Counted from the stretch's first letter, positions 38,794-47,346 are shown. The stretch: DNA of 64,000 nucleotides from Neobacillus niacini (GCF_023715415.1 NZ_JAMBOB010000007.1:124001-188000), one strand, 5' to 3'. The notes: a model not told the origin generated them from the letters alone. A program made the numbers and translations.

Positions 38794-39261
38794 ATGGTTA
38801 AAGTGGTTATTTGGTCTATATTTATTCTTCCTTGGATTTCTTTGATCTTTTTAGACCGTTCAGCAATTAGAAGATATATGCCTGTTGCTCTTTTTGCCAC
38901 AGTGCTCAACACAATAGTGGCACAAATGGCTTGGAAGTATAACTGGTGGGAATTTAAAGAGACACTTTTTAGCTGGGACAAAATAGCTCCATTATTTACT
39001 GTATATAGCATATTTTTAGTTGGGACGATATGGATATTTTATTTTACATTTCGTAAATTTTGGATATATATAATTGTTAATTTAATAATCGATCTCTTTT
39101 ACGGGATGGGTCTTACTAAAATGTTAAACAAGCTTGAGATAAGAGAAACTGGTAGTTTCTCTCCACTCACTAATCTTTTGGTAATGACAATACTATCCGT
39201 CATTCTATATCTTTATCAATTATGGCAGGAAGATATCTATGATCAGGAAAAAGTTAAGTAA
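38794..39261 (+). CDS. Polytopic membrane protein, possible CBO0543 relative
   Basis: 155 residues, about five helices. It contains MVKVVIWSIFILPWISLIFLD at the start, NTIVAQMAWKYNWWEF and FWIYIIVNLIIDLFYGMGLTKMLNK (in blocks). The W-x-Y-N-W-W-E segment sits where CBO0543 proteins have Y-x-D-x-x-G-x-x-x-x-W-x-Y, so a distant relation is possible, but the GEP motif is absent. No strong ribosome binding site (AAAGGAC, 9-15 bases upstream). Function unknown. Confidence 0.6.
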   Translation: MVKVVIWSIFILPWISLIFLDRSAIRRYMPVALFATVLNTIVAQMAWKYNWWEFKETLFSWDKIAPLFTVYSIFLVGTIWIFYFTFRKFWIYIIVNLIIDLFYGMGLTKMLNKLEIRETGSFSPLTNLLVMTILSVILYLYQLWQEDIYDQEKVK

Positions 39262-39448
39262 AATTTATTCGACTCCTGCTTTAGTAGATCATGCTGATGA
39301 TCTAATCACTTTCTTTATATAGTAATCCTAGTTCAAAATCCCCTTTAATGATTGGATAATTTTAGTAGTATTTTCTCTATATTATATTTCGCAAAGGGAA
39401 TATAATTGGAATCACTATTTGACCCCTATTAAATAGATTAACTTTTTA

Positions 39449-39481
39449 GACTCCCAAGGTTTTCGGGAGTCTCTTTTTTAA
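39449..39481 (+). terminator. Terminator
   Basis: AGACTCCC / GGGAGTCT around AAGGTTTTC, followed by CTTTTTT. It probably ends the transcript from 38794; 39262-39448 shows nothing else. Confidence 0.8.
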
Positions 39482-39576
39482 TAAATTTTTTCTTAATATG
39501 AAAAGGCAATCCGAATTATAAACTAATCTACACCCAGCAACGCTTAGTTCCAAGTGATTTAATAATAAACTTACTG

Positions 39577-39720
39577 TTAAAGGTTTTCTGTATTGATTCT
39601 TGGCATATCTGGTTCAAGAGCCGCTGCTTCCCTCGCATTAACATTATGTCGATCATCTTCGTATCTTTCTAATTTACTGTCTCTTTCTATGTTTCTGGAA
39701 GTTTTCTTTTCTTCAGCCAC
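39577..39720 (-). CDS. Small hydrophilic protein of unknown function (47 aa)
   Basis: GTG at 39720 preceded by TAGGAGGTGATTAC on the minus strand, an almost ideal ribosome binding site; 47 codons to TAA. The product is highly charged (AEEKKTSRNIERDSKLERYEDD in two blocks, then NVNAREAAALEPDMPRINTENL) and probably unstructured. Size and composition recall small spore or stress peptides of Bacillus, but no family is recognised. Confidence 0.6.
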   Translation of the reverse strand: MAEEKKTSRNIERDSKLERYEDDRHNVNAREAAALEPDMPRINTENL

Positions 39721-39838
39721 GTAATCACCTCCTACGAATAATATGTCCAACTTTTACCTTGAGAATAAAAATTGTCAGTCAGTTGCAAGCAACTTTAGAT
39801 AGAGAACACCCGTCTAAATAAATAAAGGGGGAAAAAAG

Positions 39839-40225
39839 GTGGTTCAAAAGTTACTTTCTGTCTTCATTGTATTAACGTTATTAACGATTACTGGATGCTC
39901 TAATAGTGGGGAAACAACCAAAGTAACCATTGATCGTATTGATGCTGAAGAAGTATTAAGACTAGACCCTGATGCAGATATTTTTCAATATGAGGGAGTA
40001 ATCTACAAAACGAATATCGATTGGGTGGAGGAATTGGCTTTAACAAAAGACGTTCAAATCGGTGAAATAAAAACACAAAATGATCAAGATACAGATTTCA
40101 AGGATGGGATGGCGAATAAACTTTTAGTGGGTGCAAAGATTTTTTCAGCCAAGGAAAGAGGAGATATATTAATCGTGGAATTAGAAGGGGAAACCTTGAA
40201 ATACCTTGCCATTGTTGAAGGGTAA
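39839..40225 (+). CDS. Small lipoprotein of unknown function
   Basis: 128 residues. GTG start after AAAGGGGGAAAA; signal peptide with lipobox TITGC (Cys near residue 20). The mature part is acidic (RIDAEEVLRLDPDADIFQYEGVIYKTNIDWVEEL in blocks) and globular in appearance, with EGVIYKTNIDWVEE reminiscent of small conserved Bacillus lipoproteins. The exact family is not recognised. Single gene. Confidence 0.7.
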   Translation: MVQKLLSVFIVLTLLTITGCSNSGETTKVTIDRIDAEEVLRLDPDADIFQYEGVIYKTNIDWVEELALTKDVQIGEIKTQNDQDTDFKDGMANKLLVGAKIFSAKERGDILIVELEGETLKYLAIVEG

Positions 40226-40259
40226 TCCATTTTGAAATCATGTTTGTTAATGTTGAAAA

Positions 40260-40385
40260 CTATAAAAATATACTGTAGATAAGGGCGTTCAAGGGGGAAT
40301 AAGGCTTAGAGAAACATTTAACACCTAATATGTAGCTTCGATAGTTTTCTAATTGGGTAAATAATACCTCATGGCGCTGTTTCAT
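40260..40385 (-). pseudogene. Probable 5' fragment of a DinB-family gene
   Basis: ATG at 40385 preceded by AAGGAGGAG on the minus strand. The first 16 codons read MKQRHEVLFTQLENYR, typical of the N-terminus of Bacillus DinB-family proteins (about 150-170 residues). After GVKCFSKPYS the frame loses resemblance and ends at 41 codons, so this looks like a truncated copy. Function presumably lost. Confidence 0.5.
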
Positions 40386-40470
40386 CTGCACTCCTCCTTT
40401 TATTCACTAGCATTTATTCGGCAAAATAAATAGACTTCCTGCCTTTTTTCAAAAAAAGGACCATGGTCAC

Positions 40471-40625
40471 AAAAAAATAACTGACTAAAATTAGTCAGTT
40501 CATGTGACGCGAGGTGCTGCCTCCCGTCTAATATAGTATATTCAAGTGAAGGGAGAGGTGTTACAAGTTTCTATTATATGAAAATAAAATCCATTTTTGT
40601 GACCAGTAGAACCGTCCCTGCGGTT
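40471..40625. repeat. AACTGACTAA palindrome and half copy of the GGGACGG repeat
   Basis: AACTGACTAAAATTAGTCAGTT (in parts, 40479-40500) is a perfect 11-bp inverted repeat. Farther right, 40596-40625 carries only the right arm of the dispersed palindrome (GACCAGTAGAACCGTCCC). It is followed directly by the stop of the potassium channel gene. Confidence 0.6.
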
Positions 40626-40642
40626 TCCTTTAGCTGAGTATC

Positions 40643-42001
40643 CTATCCTATAATGACTCTCTCTTTAGGATAATGGTAGTTCTCTTCTTTTGTGTCACCC
40701 CTTAATAGGAATAGGAAGGAAAAGATACCGATACGTCCGATGAACATTAGTAGAATAATGATGATTTTCCCGCCAATACTTAAATCTGCCGTGATTCCCA
40801 TAGAAAGCCCTGTCGTACCAAACGCTGAACACACTTCAAAGAACAGTTGAAGAAAACTCATTTTCGGTTCTAGAAAGGTCAATAGGGCAACTGCGATTCC
40901 GCAGATCATTGCAGCAGTTGTAATGACAACAAATGCTTTTGTCACATCTTCAGGATCAATCTCTCTCTTAAAAACTTTAATACTGTTTTTTCCTCTTGCG
41001 TAGCTATAGACAGCTAATAACATGATGGCAAACGTCGTTGTTCGAATTCCTCCGCCAACACTGCTGGGAGATGCACCAATAAACATTAGCCATGAAAGAA
41101 CCAAAAGAGTTGGCGTAGAAAATTGATTCATATCCATTGTTGCTAAACCACCGTTGCGTGTTGTAACGGATTGAAATAGAGAATAGAATAAAGATTGATG
41201 CCATGATTTATCAGCAAAGAAATGATTGTGCTCAAATATATAAATAAATAGGGCCCCAACGATGATTAATGCAAAAAAAGTAAAGGTGGTTAATTTTGTG
41301 AAAAGTGAAAAACGGAAAGACTTCTTCCGTTTCTGAATGAAATAGTCCTTTATTTCTATAAGGACTGGAAAGCCGATGGAGCCAAAAATCATTAACAAGA
41401 TATTAATACTTTGAATGAAGTAATCGTTGGCAAAAGGGATTAATGATTCACCTGTAATGTCGAAGCCTGCATTCGTTGTTGCGCTTATAGAAGCGAAAAA
41501 TCCTTGGAGAAACGCTTCTTCCCAAGTAGGGAAATAGTTTAAGAAATATAACCCTAAGATCAACGTCCCTATTATCTCAATCGCAATCATGATGAGAAGG
41601 ATTTGACGCATTAATATAACCAATCCTGAGAGATTCGTTTGATTCTGATCAGTCATGATTAATTTTCTTTCCATTAAGCCAATTTTTTTACCCAATAAAA
41701 GCCAAATAAAGGTTCCAAGCGTCATTACGCCGATTCCACCAAATTGTAATATAAATGCAAAAATAAATGTGCCAGGAACACTGAGTATTTCTGTTAACGA
41801 TACAGTCGATAGTCCTGTAACACTGACAGCACTTGCAGAAATAAACAAAGCATCTAATAGTGGTAATTCGGCTCCATCCTTTAATGTGATAGGCAACAGA
41901 AGTAATAGAGTTGAAAGGATAACCGCAGCAAAATAAAACATAACTAGCATTTGTACGGATGTCATACGCATCTTCTTTTTAGAATGTGAATCTAAGTTCA
42001 T
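40643..42001 (-). CDS. TrkH/KtrB-family potassium channel subunit
   Basis: 452 residues (B. subtilis KtrB 445, KtrD 449). It is the membrane pore of a Ktr potassium uptake system, gated by a cytosolic KtrA/C ring not encoded here. Four pore loops with selectivity glycines are visible: SASAVSVTGLST, ISATTNAGFD, SVTTRNGGLAT and CSAFGTTGLSMG, in M1-P-M2 repeats. The ATG lies after GGGGTAAAAAA, a fair site. Whether it is KtrB or KtrD cannot be told; the regulatory gene must lie elsewhere. Confidence 0.92.
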   Translation of the reverse strand: MNLDSHSKKKMRMTSVQMLVMFYFAAVILSTLLLLLPITLKDGAELPLLDALFISASAVSVTGLSTVSLTEILSVPGTFIFAFILQFGGIGVMTLGTFIWLLLGKKIGLMERKLIMTDQNQTNLSGLVILMRQILLIMIAIEIIGTLILGLYFLNYFPTWEEAFLQGFFASISATTNAGFDITGESLIPFANDYFIQSINILLMIFGSIGFPVLIEIKDYFIQKRKKSFRFSLFTKLTTFTFFALIIVGALFIYIFEHNHFFADKSWHQSLFYSLFQSVTTRNGGLATMDMNQFSTPTLLVLSWLMFIGASPSSVGGGIRTTTFAIMLLAVYSYARGKNSIKVFKREIDPEDVTKAFVVITTAAMICGIAVALLTFLEPKMSFLQLFFEVCSAFGTTGLSMGITADLSIGGKIIIILLMFIGRIGIFSFLFLLRGDTKEENYHYPKERVIIG

Positions 42002-42074
42002 TTTTTTACCCCATTATCATTGTCTTGTCACTAAATCATTTTATGGTACATGCCTAATATAAGCAAGAGGAGCG

Positions 42075-42156
42075 GGGGGACCAGGGGGACGGTTCTAGTG
42101 GCCTTTTTCATGGAAGGGATATCCATTTTCGGACCACAAGAACCGTCCCCGCGGTT
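42075..42156. repeat. GGGACGGTTCTAGTGGTC palindrome, copy 3
   Basis: Arms GGGGGACGGTTCTAGTGGCC and GGACCACAAGAACCGTCCCC, centre with GGGATATCC. Confidence 0.85.
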
Positions 42157-42186
42157 TTATTCGCTAAAAGAAGGAAGGGGAATAGG

Positions 42187-43809
42187 TTGAAAACAAAAAA
42201 TAAGCTGGTCCGGATGTCAAAGGTGTTATCGATGGCTTTTGTGATTTTCTTGCAAATTTATTGGTATAAACTTCGCCGAAAACCAAAAGCGGAGTGGGAA
42301 ACACTTTGGGGGAAAATAGGTGAACAGTATCGAAATACTCTGTTTGAATTAGAAGGTTTATTGATTAAAGTCGGACAATTTCTGAGCACACGGGCGGATT
42401 TGCTGCCGAAAGCATTTATCAGTCAAATCGAAGACCTGACTGATAAAGTTCCCCCGTCTGACTGGAGGGAGATTGAGAAAATTCTAGAGAATCAGTGGGG
42501 GGAGTCACTTCAAGAAAACTTTCTCTCCATCGAAAAAACAGCGATTGCTTCCGCCTCGATTGGAGAAGTGTATAAAGGGATCCTAAAGGATGGGACAGAG
42601 GTTGCGATTAAAGTAAAACGGCCTTATATCGATAGCATTGTCCAAACGGATTTCCGGGTTTTAGCGATTATCATTTGGTTTCTCGACCATCTCGTGCCGA
42701 TTCCAAAAGGTTTTATTAATTTTAAAGTCCTCTATCAAGAACTTAAACAAGTAATTGAACGAGAGCTTGACTATACAATGGAACGCGATACCATCTTGTT
42801 CTTTAGAGAACGGTTTAAGGATATGGATATCGTCAAAATTCCTTCAGTGTATGCGGAGCTTAGTACACCCAATGTCCTGGTGATGGAGTGGGTAGAGGGG
42901 ATTCGACTTACCGATATCGAGGGGTTGGAACTGGTTACAGTCAGTCGCCAAGAGCTGGCTCAAAGGCTGATGAAGGTTTTTCTTCCCCAATGGCTGGAGC
43001 CTGGTAAGTTCCATGCAGATCCGCATCCCGGGAATGTTCTGGTTTCAAACGACGGGAAAATCATTTTACTCGATTTTGGAATGATTGGCGAAATCAGCAA
43101 AAAGGATGCTGCTCATTTTCAAAATCTAATAGAAAGTTTTCTTTCGAAAAATTATTCAAAAGCCGTGGATGGCTTATCCCAACTAGGATTCTTGCTTCCG
43201 GAGGCAGATTCTAGAACAATGGAGAAGCTTTTGGCAGAGATGGTTTCCTTCGATCCGGATCAATTAAAGCAAATGGATTTGCTTGCCTTTAAAATGGAGA
43301 TGAACGATACCATCCAATCGCTTCCGATTCAGGTTCCGACAAGATTTGTCTTCTTAGGCAGATCTTTCGTTACGGTCGAAGGAATCATCCGCAATCTTGC
43401 TCCGGAGGCAGATCTCATGGACTTAGCTAAACCTATTTTTTTAGAATGGTTGAACAAACAAGGGAATCATAAATGGTCCTTTATCTGGCAATGGGTTCAG
43501 TCACAGCCTGTATTTAAGCTCTTCCACTCGGTAACGGAATTCCTAAATACCCCCCAAAGGCTGGAGGATTTAAAGGAACTGGAACAAAGAAGACAATTTC
43601 AATTTATGATTTATGAAAATAATAAAAAGCACTTCTTTCAGTTACTCATCCTTGGAATCATCGGAATGGCAGCAGGTACTTATACGTCTCACTCGCTTAT
43701 CTTGAATGTGGCAGCTGGTGGAACCGTCGTCGCTTTGGCAGGGTATTATATGTGCGGCCATAAACAGAAAAAATGGATGAAGTACATGCATGAGAAAAGA
43801 AGAGATTAG
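42187..43809 (+). CDS. ABC1/UbiB-family atypical kinase
   Basis: 540 residues. Family marks: the KxGQ motif LIKVGQFLSTRADLLP, the A-rich loop ASASIGEVYKG with AIKVKRPY (lysine), the catalytic and metal region KFHADPHPGNVLVS and LLDFGMIGE, and two C-terminal membrane helices (about 485-505 and 508-530). UbiB/COQ8 proteins are ATPases that assist ubiquinone synthesis or lipid processes; in menaquinone-using bacilli the role is unknown. The TTG start follows GGAAGGGGAATAGG. The next gene begins 12 bases after its stop, so they are likely co-transcribed. Confidence 0.93.
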   Translation: MKTKNKLVRMSKVLSMAFVIFLQIYWYKLRRKPKAEWETLWGKIGEQYRNTLFELEGLLIKVGQFLSTRADLLPKAFISQIEDLTDKVPPSDWREIEKILENQWGESLQENFLSIEKTAIASASIGEVYKGILKDGTEVAIKVKRPYIDSIVQTDFRVLAIIIWFLDHLVPIPKGFINFKVLYQELKQVIERELDYTMERDTILFFRERFKDMDIVKIPSVYAELSTPNVLVMEWVEGIRLTDIEGLELVTVSRQELAQRLMKVFLPQWLEPGKFHADPHPGNVLVSNDGKIILLDFGMIGEISKKDAAHFQNLIESFLSKNYSKAVDGLSQLGFLLPEADSRTMEKLLAEMVSFDPDQLKQMDLLAFKMEMNDTIQSLPIQVPTRFVFLGRSFVTVEGIIRNLAPEADLMDLAKPIFLEWLNKQGNHKWSFIWQWVQSQPVFKLFHSVTEFLNTPQRLEDLKELEQRRQFQFMIYENNKKHFFQLLILGIIGMAAGTYTSHSLILNVAAGGTVVALAGYYMCGHKQKKWMKYMHEKRRD

Positions 43810-43821
43810 GGAGGTTTTGAT

Positions 43822-44343
43822 ATGAACTTAGTGTTTTACGGTGCCATTAGTTTGGATGGCTATTTAGCACGTGAGAATCATTCATTGGATTGGTTATTTG
43901 GAACCGAGGGGGAAAAGGAAACGGGTTATCAGGAGTTTTATGAAAGTGTCGACATCATTTTAATGGGTCGGAATACGTATGATCAAATCTCCATTTTGTC
44001 ACCAGATAAATTCCCGTATGAGGGTAAGCCCTGCTATGTTTTTTCGCGTACGCTGAAGGGTTCGATGGAACATGTAACTTTTATTAATGAGGATATTGTC
44101 GGTTTTACTCAATCCTTGAAGGAGCAGGAGGGCAAAAGAATTTGGATGGTGGGCGGGGGAGAAGTGCTACAACACCTTATCCAGTCAAATGTAGTGGATG
44201 AATTCATCATTCAAATTGCTCCAACCCTTATCGGCCGAGGGATTCCATTGTTTGTCCCAGGCGACCAGGAAAATGAACTCACCCTCGTTGACGTTCGACG
44301 GTACAAGCAATTTGCGGAATTGCACTATCATGTAAAGAGGTGA
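43822..44343 (+). CDS. Dihydrofolate reductase family protein (RibD C-terminal domain)
   Basis: 173 residues with the DHFR-like fold: FYGAISLDGYLARENHSLDWL, ILMGRNTYDQI, YVFSRTL and IWMVGGGEVLQHLIQSNVVDEFIIQIAPTLIGRGIPLF (in blocks). The GGGE and D-E-x4-x-P-x-x-x-G-x-G-I-P-L-F segments are those of the RibD_C family (YyaP, YwjB). It is probably an NADPH-dependent reductase of unknown substrate. ATG after GGGAGG. It follows the ABC1 kinase gene closely. Confidence 0.92.
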   Translation: MNLVFYGAISLDGYLARENHSLDWLFGTEGEKETGYQEFYESVDIILMGRNTYDQISILSPDKFPYEGKPCYVFSRTLKGSMEHVTFINEDIVGFTQSLKEQEGKRIWMVGGGEVLQHLIQSNVVDEFIIQIAPTLIGRGIPLFVPGDQENELTLVDVRRYKQFAELHYHVKR

Positions 44344-44418
44344 CCGTGGGGACGGTTCTAGTGGTCATTTTATGGAGTGGATATCCACTTTTCTGACCAC
44401 CAGAACCGTCCCCGTGTC
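44342..44418. repeat. GGGACGGTTCTAGTGGTC palindrome, copy 4
   Basis: GACCGTGGGGACGGTTCTAG and CAGAACCGTCCCCGTG with centre GGATATCC. It overlaps the end of the DHFR-family gene and may serve as terminator for both convergent genes. Confidence 0.85.
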
Positions 44419-44429
44419 CCCCACCCTCG

Positions 44430-44765
44430 TTATCTAGTGGTTTCCTGATAGGTCACGTTGGTGACTTGTTGGGTTTCGTTGTTAAATTCAATATTTACAT
44501 AAACGCCAAATTCCTTTTGATTATCTTTAAGCCAAAATTTGAATCGCTCAATGGAGGTTTGCTGTCCTCGAGTTTTTCCGACATAGAGATAATCAATCAC
44601 TTTGGCATTTGGATACTTTTCCTTCGTCTTATCCATCGCCAACACACTCCACTTCGCATACGGAGGTATCGGTTTTTGTTGTGCATGTGCAGAGTTGTCG
44701 AAGTGAAATGGAGTAGCAAGGGTAGAACAGAAAAGTATCGATAGACATATTATCAGCTTTTTCAT
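44430..44765 (-). CDS. Secreted DUF3889 family protein
   Basis: 111 residues. A signal peptide (residues 1-28, ends NSAHAQQ) is followed by PPYAKWSVLAMDKTKEKYPNAKVIDYLYVGKT (in blocks) and FKFWLKD...GVYVNIEFN, matching DUF3889 (B. subtilis YqzG/YhdC, length about 105). Secreted, function unknown. The ATG follows AAAGGGGGATTTT on the minus strand. Confidence 0.88.
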   Translation of the reverse strand: MKKLIICLSILFCSTLATPFHFDNSAHAQQKPIPPYAKWSVLAMDKTKEKYPNAKVIDYLYVGKTRGQQTSIERFKFWLKDNQKEFGVYVNIEFNNETQQVTNVTYQETTR

Positions 44766-44854
44766 GTAAAATCCCCCTTTGTTGTTCTGTTATCATGGCA
44801 TTCAAAAAAGGAAATTATGTACCTGACTGAATAAATGGGTCATGAGGCCTATCT

Positions 44855-44936
44855 GGGACCGGGGGGATGGTTCTAGTGGTCTTTTTTATGGAAAAATAAT
44901 CCATTTTTCGGACCACAAGAACCGTCCCCATGGTCA
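44855..44936. repeat. GGGACGGTTCTAGTGGTC palindrome, copy 5
   Basis: Left arm GGGGGGATGGTTCTAGTGGTC, right arm GGACCACAAGAACCGTCCCC. It lies immediately before the racemase-like gene. Confidence 0.85.
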
Positions 44937-44968
44937 CAACTATGGGTCAAAAAAGAGGAGGGTTAACC

Positions 44969-45625
44969 TTGAAGAAGAAGATTGGCTGCTTGCATGCGCA
45001 TTATTCTAATATCGACTATATCGAAAGTGTATTTTCACTATATGACCTCGAGCTACGTCATTACGTTGACCCTGGTTTGATCTATGTGTTGCAGAACGAC
45101 CAAGTGTCTGTGGCGGAAAAGAGGGTGAAGGATCAAATACAATGGATGGCTCAATCAGGAGTGGATGCCATTCTCATCACATGCACGAACTATATTGCAT
45201 TACTGAAGCAATTCGAGGTTACTATACCCATCATCAAGATCGATGAACCGTACTTTGAAGCGCTGTGCAAGACGCAACAGCCTCAGACGATTCTATTTAC
45301 GAACCCTGATACGGTACCAGGAACGATGGCTAGGCTCCACCACTATGCAAAAATCCAACAGAAAACATTGGATATCGAGGTTAAAGTAATAGAGAATACC
45401 TTCCAATTCATTATGAGCGGAGAAAAGGAGAAGTATCAAACTGCTGTTTGCGATTACATAATGCAACTGGATAGCACCCGCAGCCTGTCAGTTGCTCAAT
45501 TATCGATGGTGGCAGCGGCAAACCAGATAGAGCATGAGACCTCCAAAACCATCATCAACCCATTAAATACGTTGATTTCATCGATGGTAAGTCAATTAAA
45601 CCTAGAAAAAATCGCAGAACAATGA
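44969..45625 (+). CDS. Aspartate/glutamate racemase superfamily-like protein
   Basis: 218 residues. The opening KKIGCLHAHYSNIDYIES, the central GVDAILITCTNYIALLKQFE (catalytic Cys candidate within T-C-T-N) and IPIIKIDEPYFEALCK resemble the two-domain Asp/Glu racemase or arylmalonate decarboxylase fold. A second Cys toward the end (TAVCDYI) is not in the usual context, so racemase activity is doubtful. TTG start at 44969 after GAGGAGGG; the ATG at 44930 falls in the palindrome. Single gene. Confidence 0.7.
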   Translation: MKKKIGCLHAHYSNIDYIESVFSLYDLELRHYVDPGLIYVLQNDQVSVAEKRVKDQIQWMAQSGVDAILITCTNYIALLKQFEVTIPIIKIDEPYFEALCKTQQPQTILFTNPDTVPGTMARLHHYAKIQQKTLDIEVKVIENTFQFIMSGEKEKYQTAVCDYIMQLDSTRSLSVAQLSMVAAANQIEHETSKTIINPLNTLISSMVSQLNLEKIAEQ

Positions 45626-45640
45626 TTGTTCTGCGATACC
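45606..45640. terminator. Terminator between convergent genes
   Basis: ATCGCAGAACAAT / ATTGTTCTGCGAT perfect inverted repeat spanning the racemase-like stop; A-rich on the left. Confidence 0.75.
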
Positions 45641-45643
45641 AGT

Positions 45644-45955
45644 TTAAATTCCTTTTCCACCTCTAGGCATAAGCGTCGAAATCCTTTCCATTCCAGCAAG
45701 AATCGGTTTCGCCTTCTGAATCAAGGTTTGTGTGGATTCCAGTGATAATGAACCCTGATGGGCACTCTCGCTGCTCCACACCTCATAGACATAGACAGCG
45801 TTAGCATCTTCCGGTGCCACGCTTACAAGATATAATTCACAATCATCTAGGTTTTGCAACGATTCTGCGGCTTCTAAAAGAATCGTTGTCAGCCTTTCCC
45901 GTTCGCCATCTTTTGCAATCAGCTTTCCATATATCCCGAATTTCTCCACCTGCAT
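45644..45955 (-). CDS. Antibiotic biosynthesis monooxygenase (ABM) family protein
   Basis: 103 residues, one ABM domain: GIYGKLIAKDGERERLTTILLEAAE, then CELYLVSVAPEDANAVYVYEVWSSESAHQGSL (in blocks), the beta-alpha pattern with VYVYEVWxSxxAHxxSL shared by putative quinol monooxygenases such as YgiN. Substrate unknown. ATG after GAGGAATGCAGGTGG on the minus strand (in frame M-Q-V-E-K); a site GGAGG lies close by. Confidence 0.88.
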   Translation of the reverse strand: MQVEKFGIYGKLIAKDGERERLTTILLEAAESLQNLDDCELYLVSVAPEDANAVYVYEVWSSESAHQGSLSLESTQTLIQKAKPILAGMERISTLMPRGGKGI

Positions 45956-46099
45956 TCCTCCTCTTTACGTTCCATTTTACTTTAATCGCCCTAATGACTG
46001 TCTATTAATCAACGCCACAAAAAAATTTTTTCTCTATCCATTTTTTCACTTAAATGTTGGGCAATTTAAAAAGAAACTACTATCAAGGCAGGGATTATA

Positions 46100-46720
46100 A
46101 TGAGTGCTCAAAGTGAGGCTTTACATAAGTTAATCAAAGAACAACAACAGGGAGCAGAACAATGGCTGCATTATTGGCGGGAGTTTTCGGCCTTTGATAC
46201 GTGGCAATTTTGGTTTCATGTGATGATGTTCGTGACCCCGCTAATCATACTTTTTTTTGCAATGGACTGGAAAAGGGCCCTTCAACTAGGCTTTTATGGA
46301 TTTAATGTCCATGCTTGGTTTTTCTATTTTGATGATTTTGGTACGACGCAGGGGCTTTGGACGTATCCTTATAAAATGATCCCCTATATCCCTCACAGTG
46401 TAGGAATGGACGCCTCACTGGTCCCGGTATTGTTCATATTGGTGTACCAATGGACGACAAAACATAATAAAAATTATTACCTCTATACACTGTTATTAAG
46501 TCTATTTCTTTCGTTTATTCTAAAACCAATCTTAGTCATGCATTATTTGTTCAAGTTCAACTCTTGGGTCAATTACTTTCACCTGTTCTTGACCTATATC
46601 GTTATTCTCGTCCTATCGAAGGTGATTACGGATTTCTTCCTATTTATGAAAAAAAGGGCAGAAGAGAAGCCAACACAAGTGGAACCTAAAAAGAAACGCA
46701 GGAAGAGCAGGTTTAAATGA
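46100..46720 (+). CDS. CBO0543 family membrane protein, copy 3
   Basis: 206 residues, five predicted helices. It has a charged N-terminus (LHKLIKEQQQGAEQWLHYW), the motif YFDDFGTTQGLWTYPYKMIPYIPHSVGMDASLVPVLFILVYQ (in blocks) that aligns with the D-x2-G-x2-x-G-L-W-x-Y and P-x-D-x-x-x-x-P-x-x-x-x-L-x-Y-Q segments of copies 1 and 2, and a basic tail (KKKRRKSRFK). The GEP motif is replaced. Function unknown. ATG after AAGGCAGGG. Confidence 0.8.
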   Translation: MSAQSEALHKLIKEQQQGAEQWLHYWREFSAFDTWQFWFHVMMFVTPLIILFFAMDWKRALQLGFYGFNVHAWFFYFDDFGTTQGLWTYPYKMIPYIPHSVGMDASLVPVLFILVYQWTTKHNKNYYLYTLLLSLFLSFILKPILVMHYLFKFNSWVNYFHLFLTYIVILVLSKVITDFFLFMKKRAEEKPTQVEPKKKRRKSRFK

Positions 46721-46724
46721 TTAT

Positions 46725-47280
46725 TGACTACCTGCCAAAACAGACTCTCCATAAAAGTTTAGTTTATCTGCCTAATTAACTATTCTACCTGCATAAACAA
46801 GTACTTCACCTGCGAACTAGTCACTGACACCAGTTGTATTCTGAAAAAGCCCCCGGAACTGGTAAATAATTGGGTAAAATGGGTTGAAATGAGGTTGAAA
46901 TTCTCCAAGGAGATATGTTTTCAAGATACCTTCTTTCAGGAAAACCATCTTACCTGCCGAAAATGTTACTCTATCTGCATAGAAGGTTAGTTTACCTGCC
47001 TAATTAACTATGTTACCTGCATAAACTATCTCTTCACCTGCAAGCTAGTCACGGAGACAAGTCGCTTCTAAAAAATAGACTGGAACTGGTACTCAAATGG
47101 GTAAAAAGGGGTGAAATGAGGACAAAATTCTCCGGGGAAGTCTGTTTTCAAGACACCTTCTTTCAGGAAAACCATCTTACCTGCCGAAAATGTTGCTCTA
47201 TCAGCATAGAAGGTTAGCTTATCTGCCTAATTAGCTATTCTACCTGCATAAACAAGTTCTTCACCCGCGAACTAGTCTCC
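46725..47280. repeat. Three inverted units with phased ACCTGC boxes (cluster 3)
   Basis: Reverse-orientation relatives of the GCAGGT elements. Unit 2 boxes begin at 46952, 46973, 46994, 47015 and 47036 and unit 3 boxes at 47179, 47200, 47221, 47242 and 47263, exactly 21 bases apart. Unit 1 has boxes at 46730, 46766, 46787 and 46808 with one decayed. Units are 222-227 bases apart; the linkers (AATGGGTAAAA...CAAGAC/TACCTTC) differ from those of clusters 1 and 2. It fills the interval between the CBO0543 and LysM genes. Confidence 0.9.
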
Positions 47281-47309
47281 CTAGATTAGATCAGCGTGGT
47301 TTTAGAATC

Positions 47310-47340
47310 AAAAAAGCCAGGCAATTATCATGCCTGGCGT
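47310..47340 (-). terminator. Terminator of the LysM-NlpC/P60 gene
   Basis: GCCAGGCA / TGCCTGGC with a 6-base loop; TTTTTTGA follows on the minus strand. Confidence 0.85.
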
Positions 47341-47346
47341 AGGGTG

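Noticed and set aside
7986..47280. CRISPR array as explanation for the phased GCAGGT boxes
   Set aside because: The repeated box is only about six bases with 15-base filler, spacers are partly conserved between units, and no cas gene is present.
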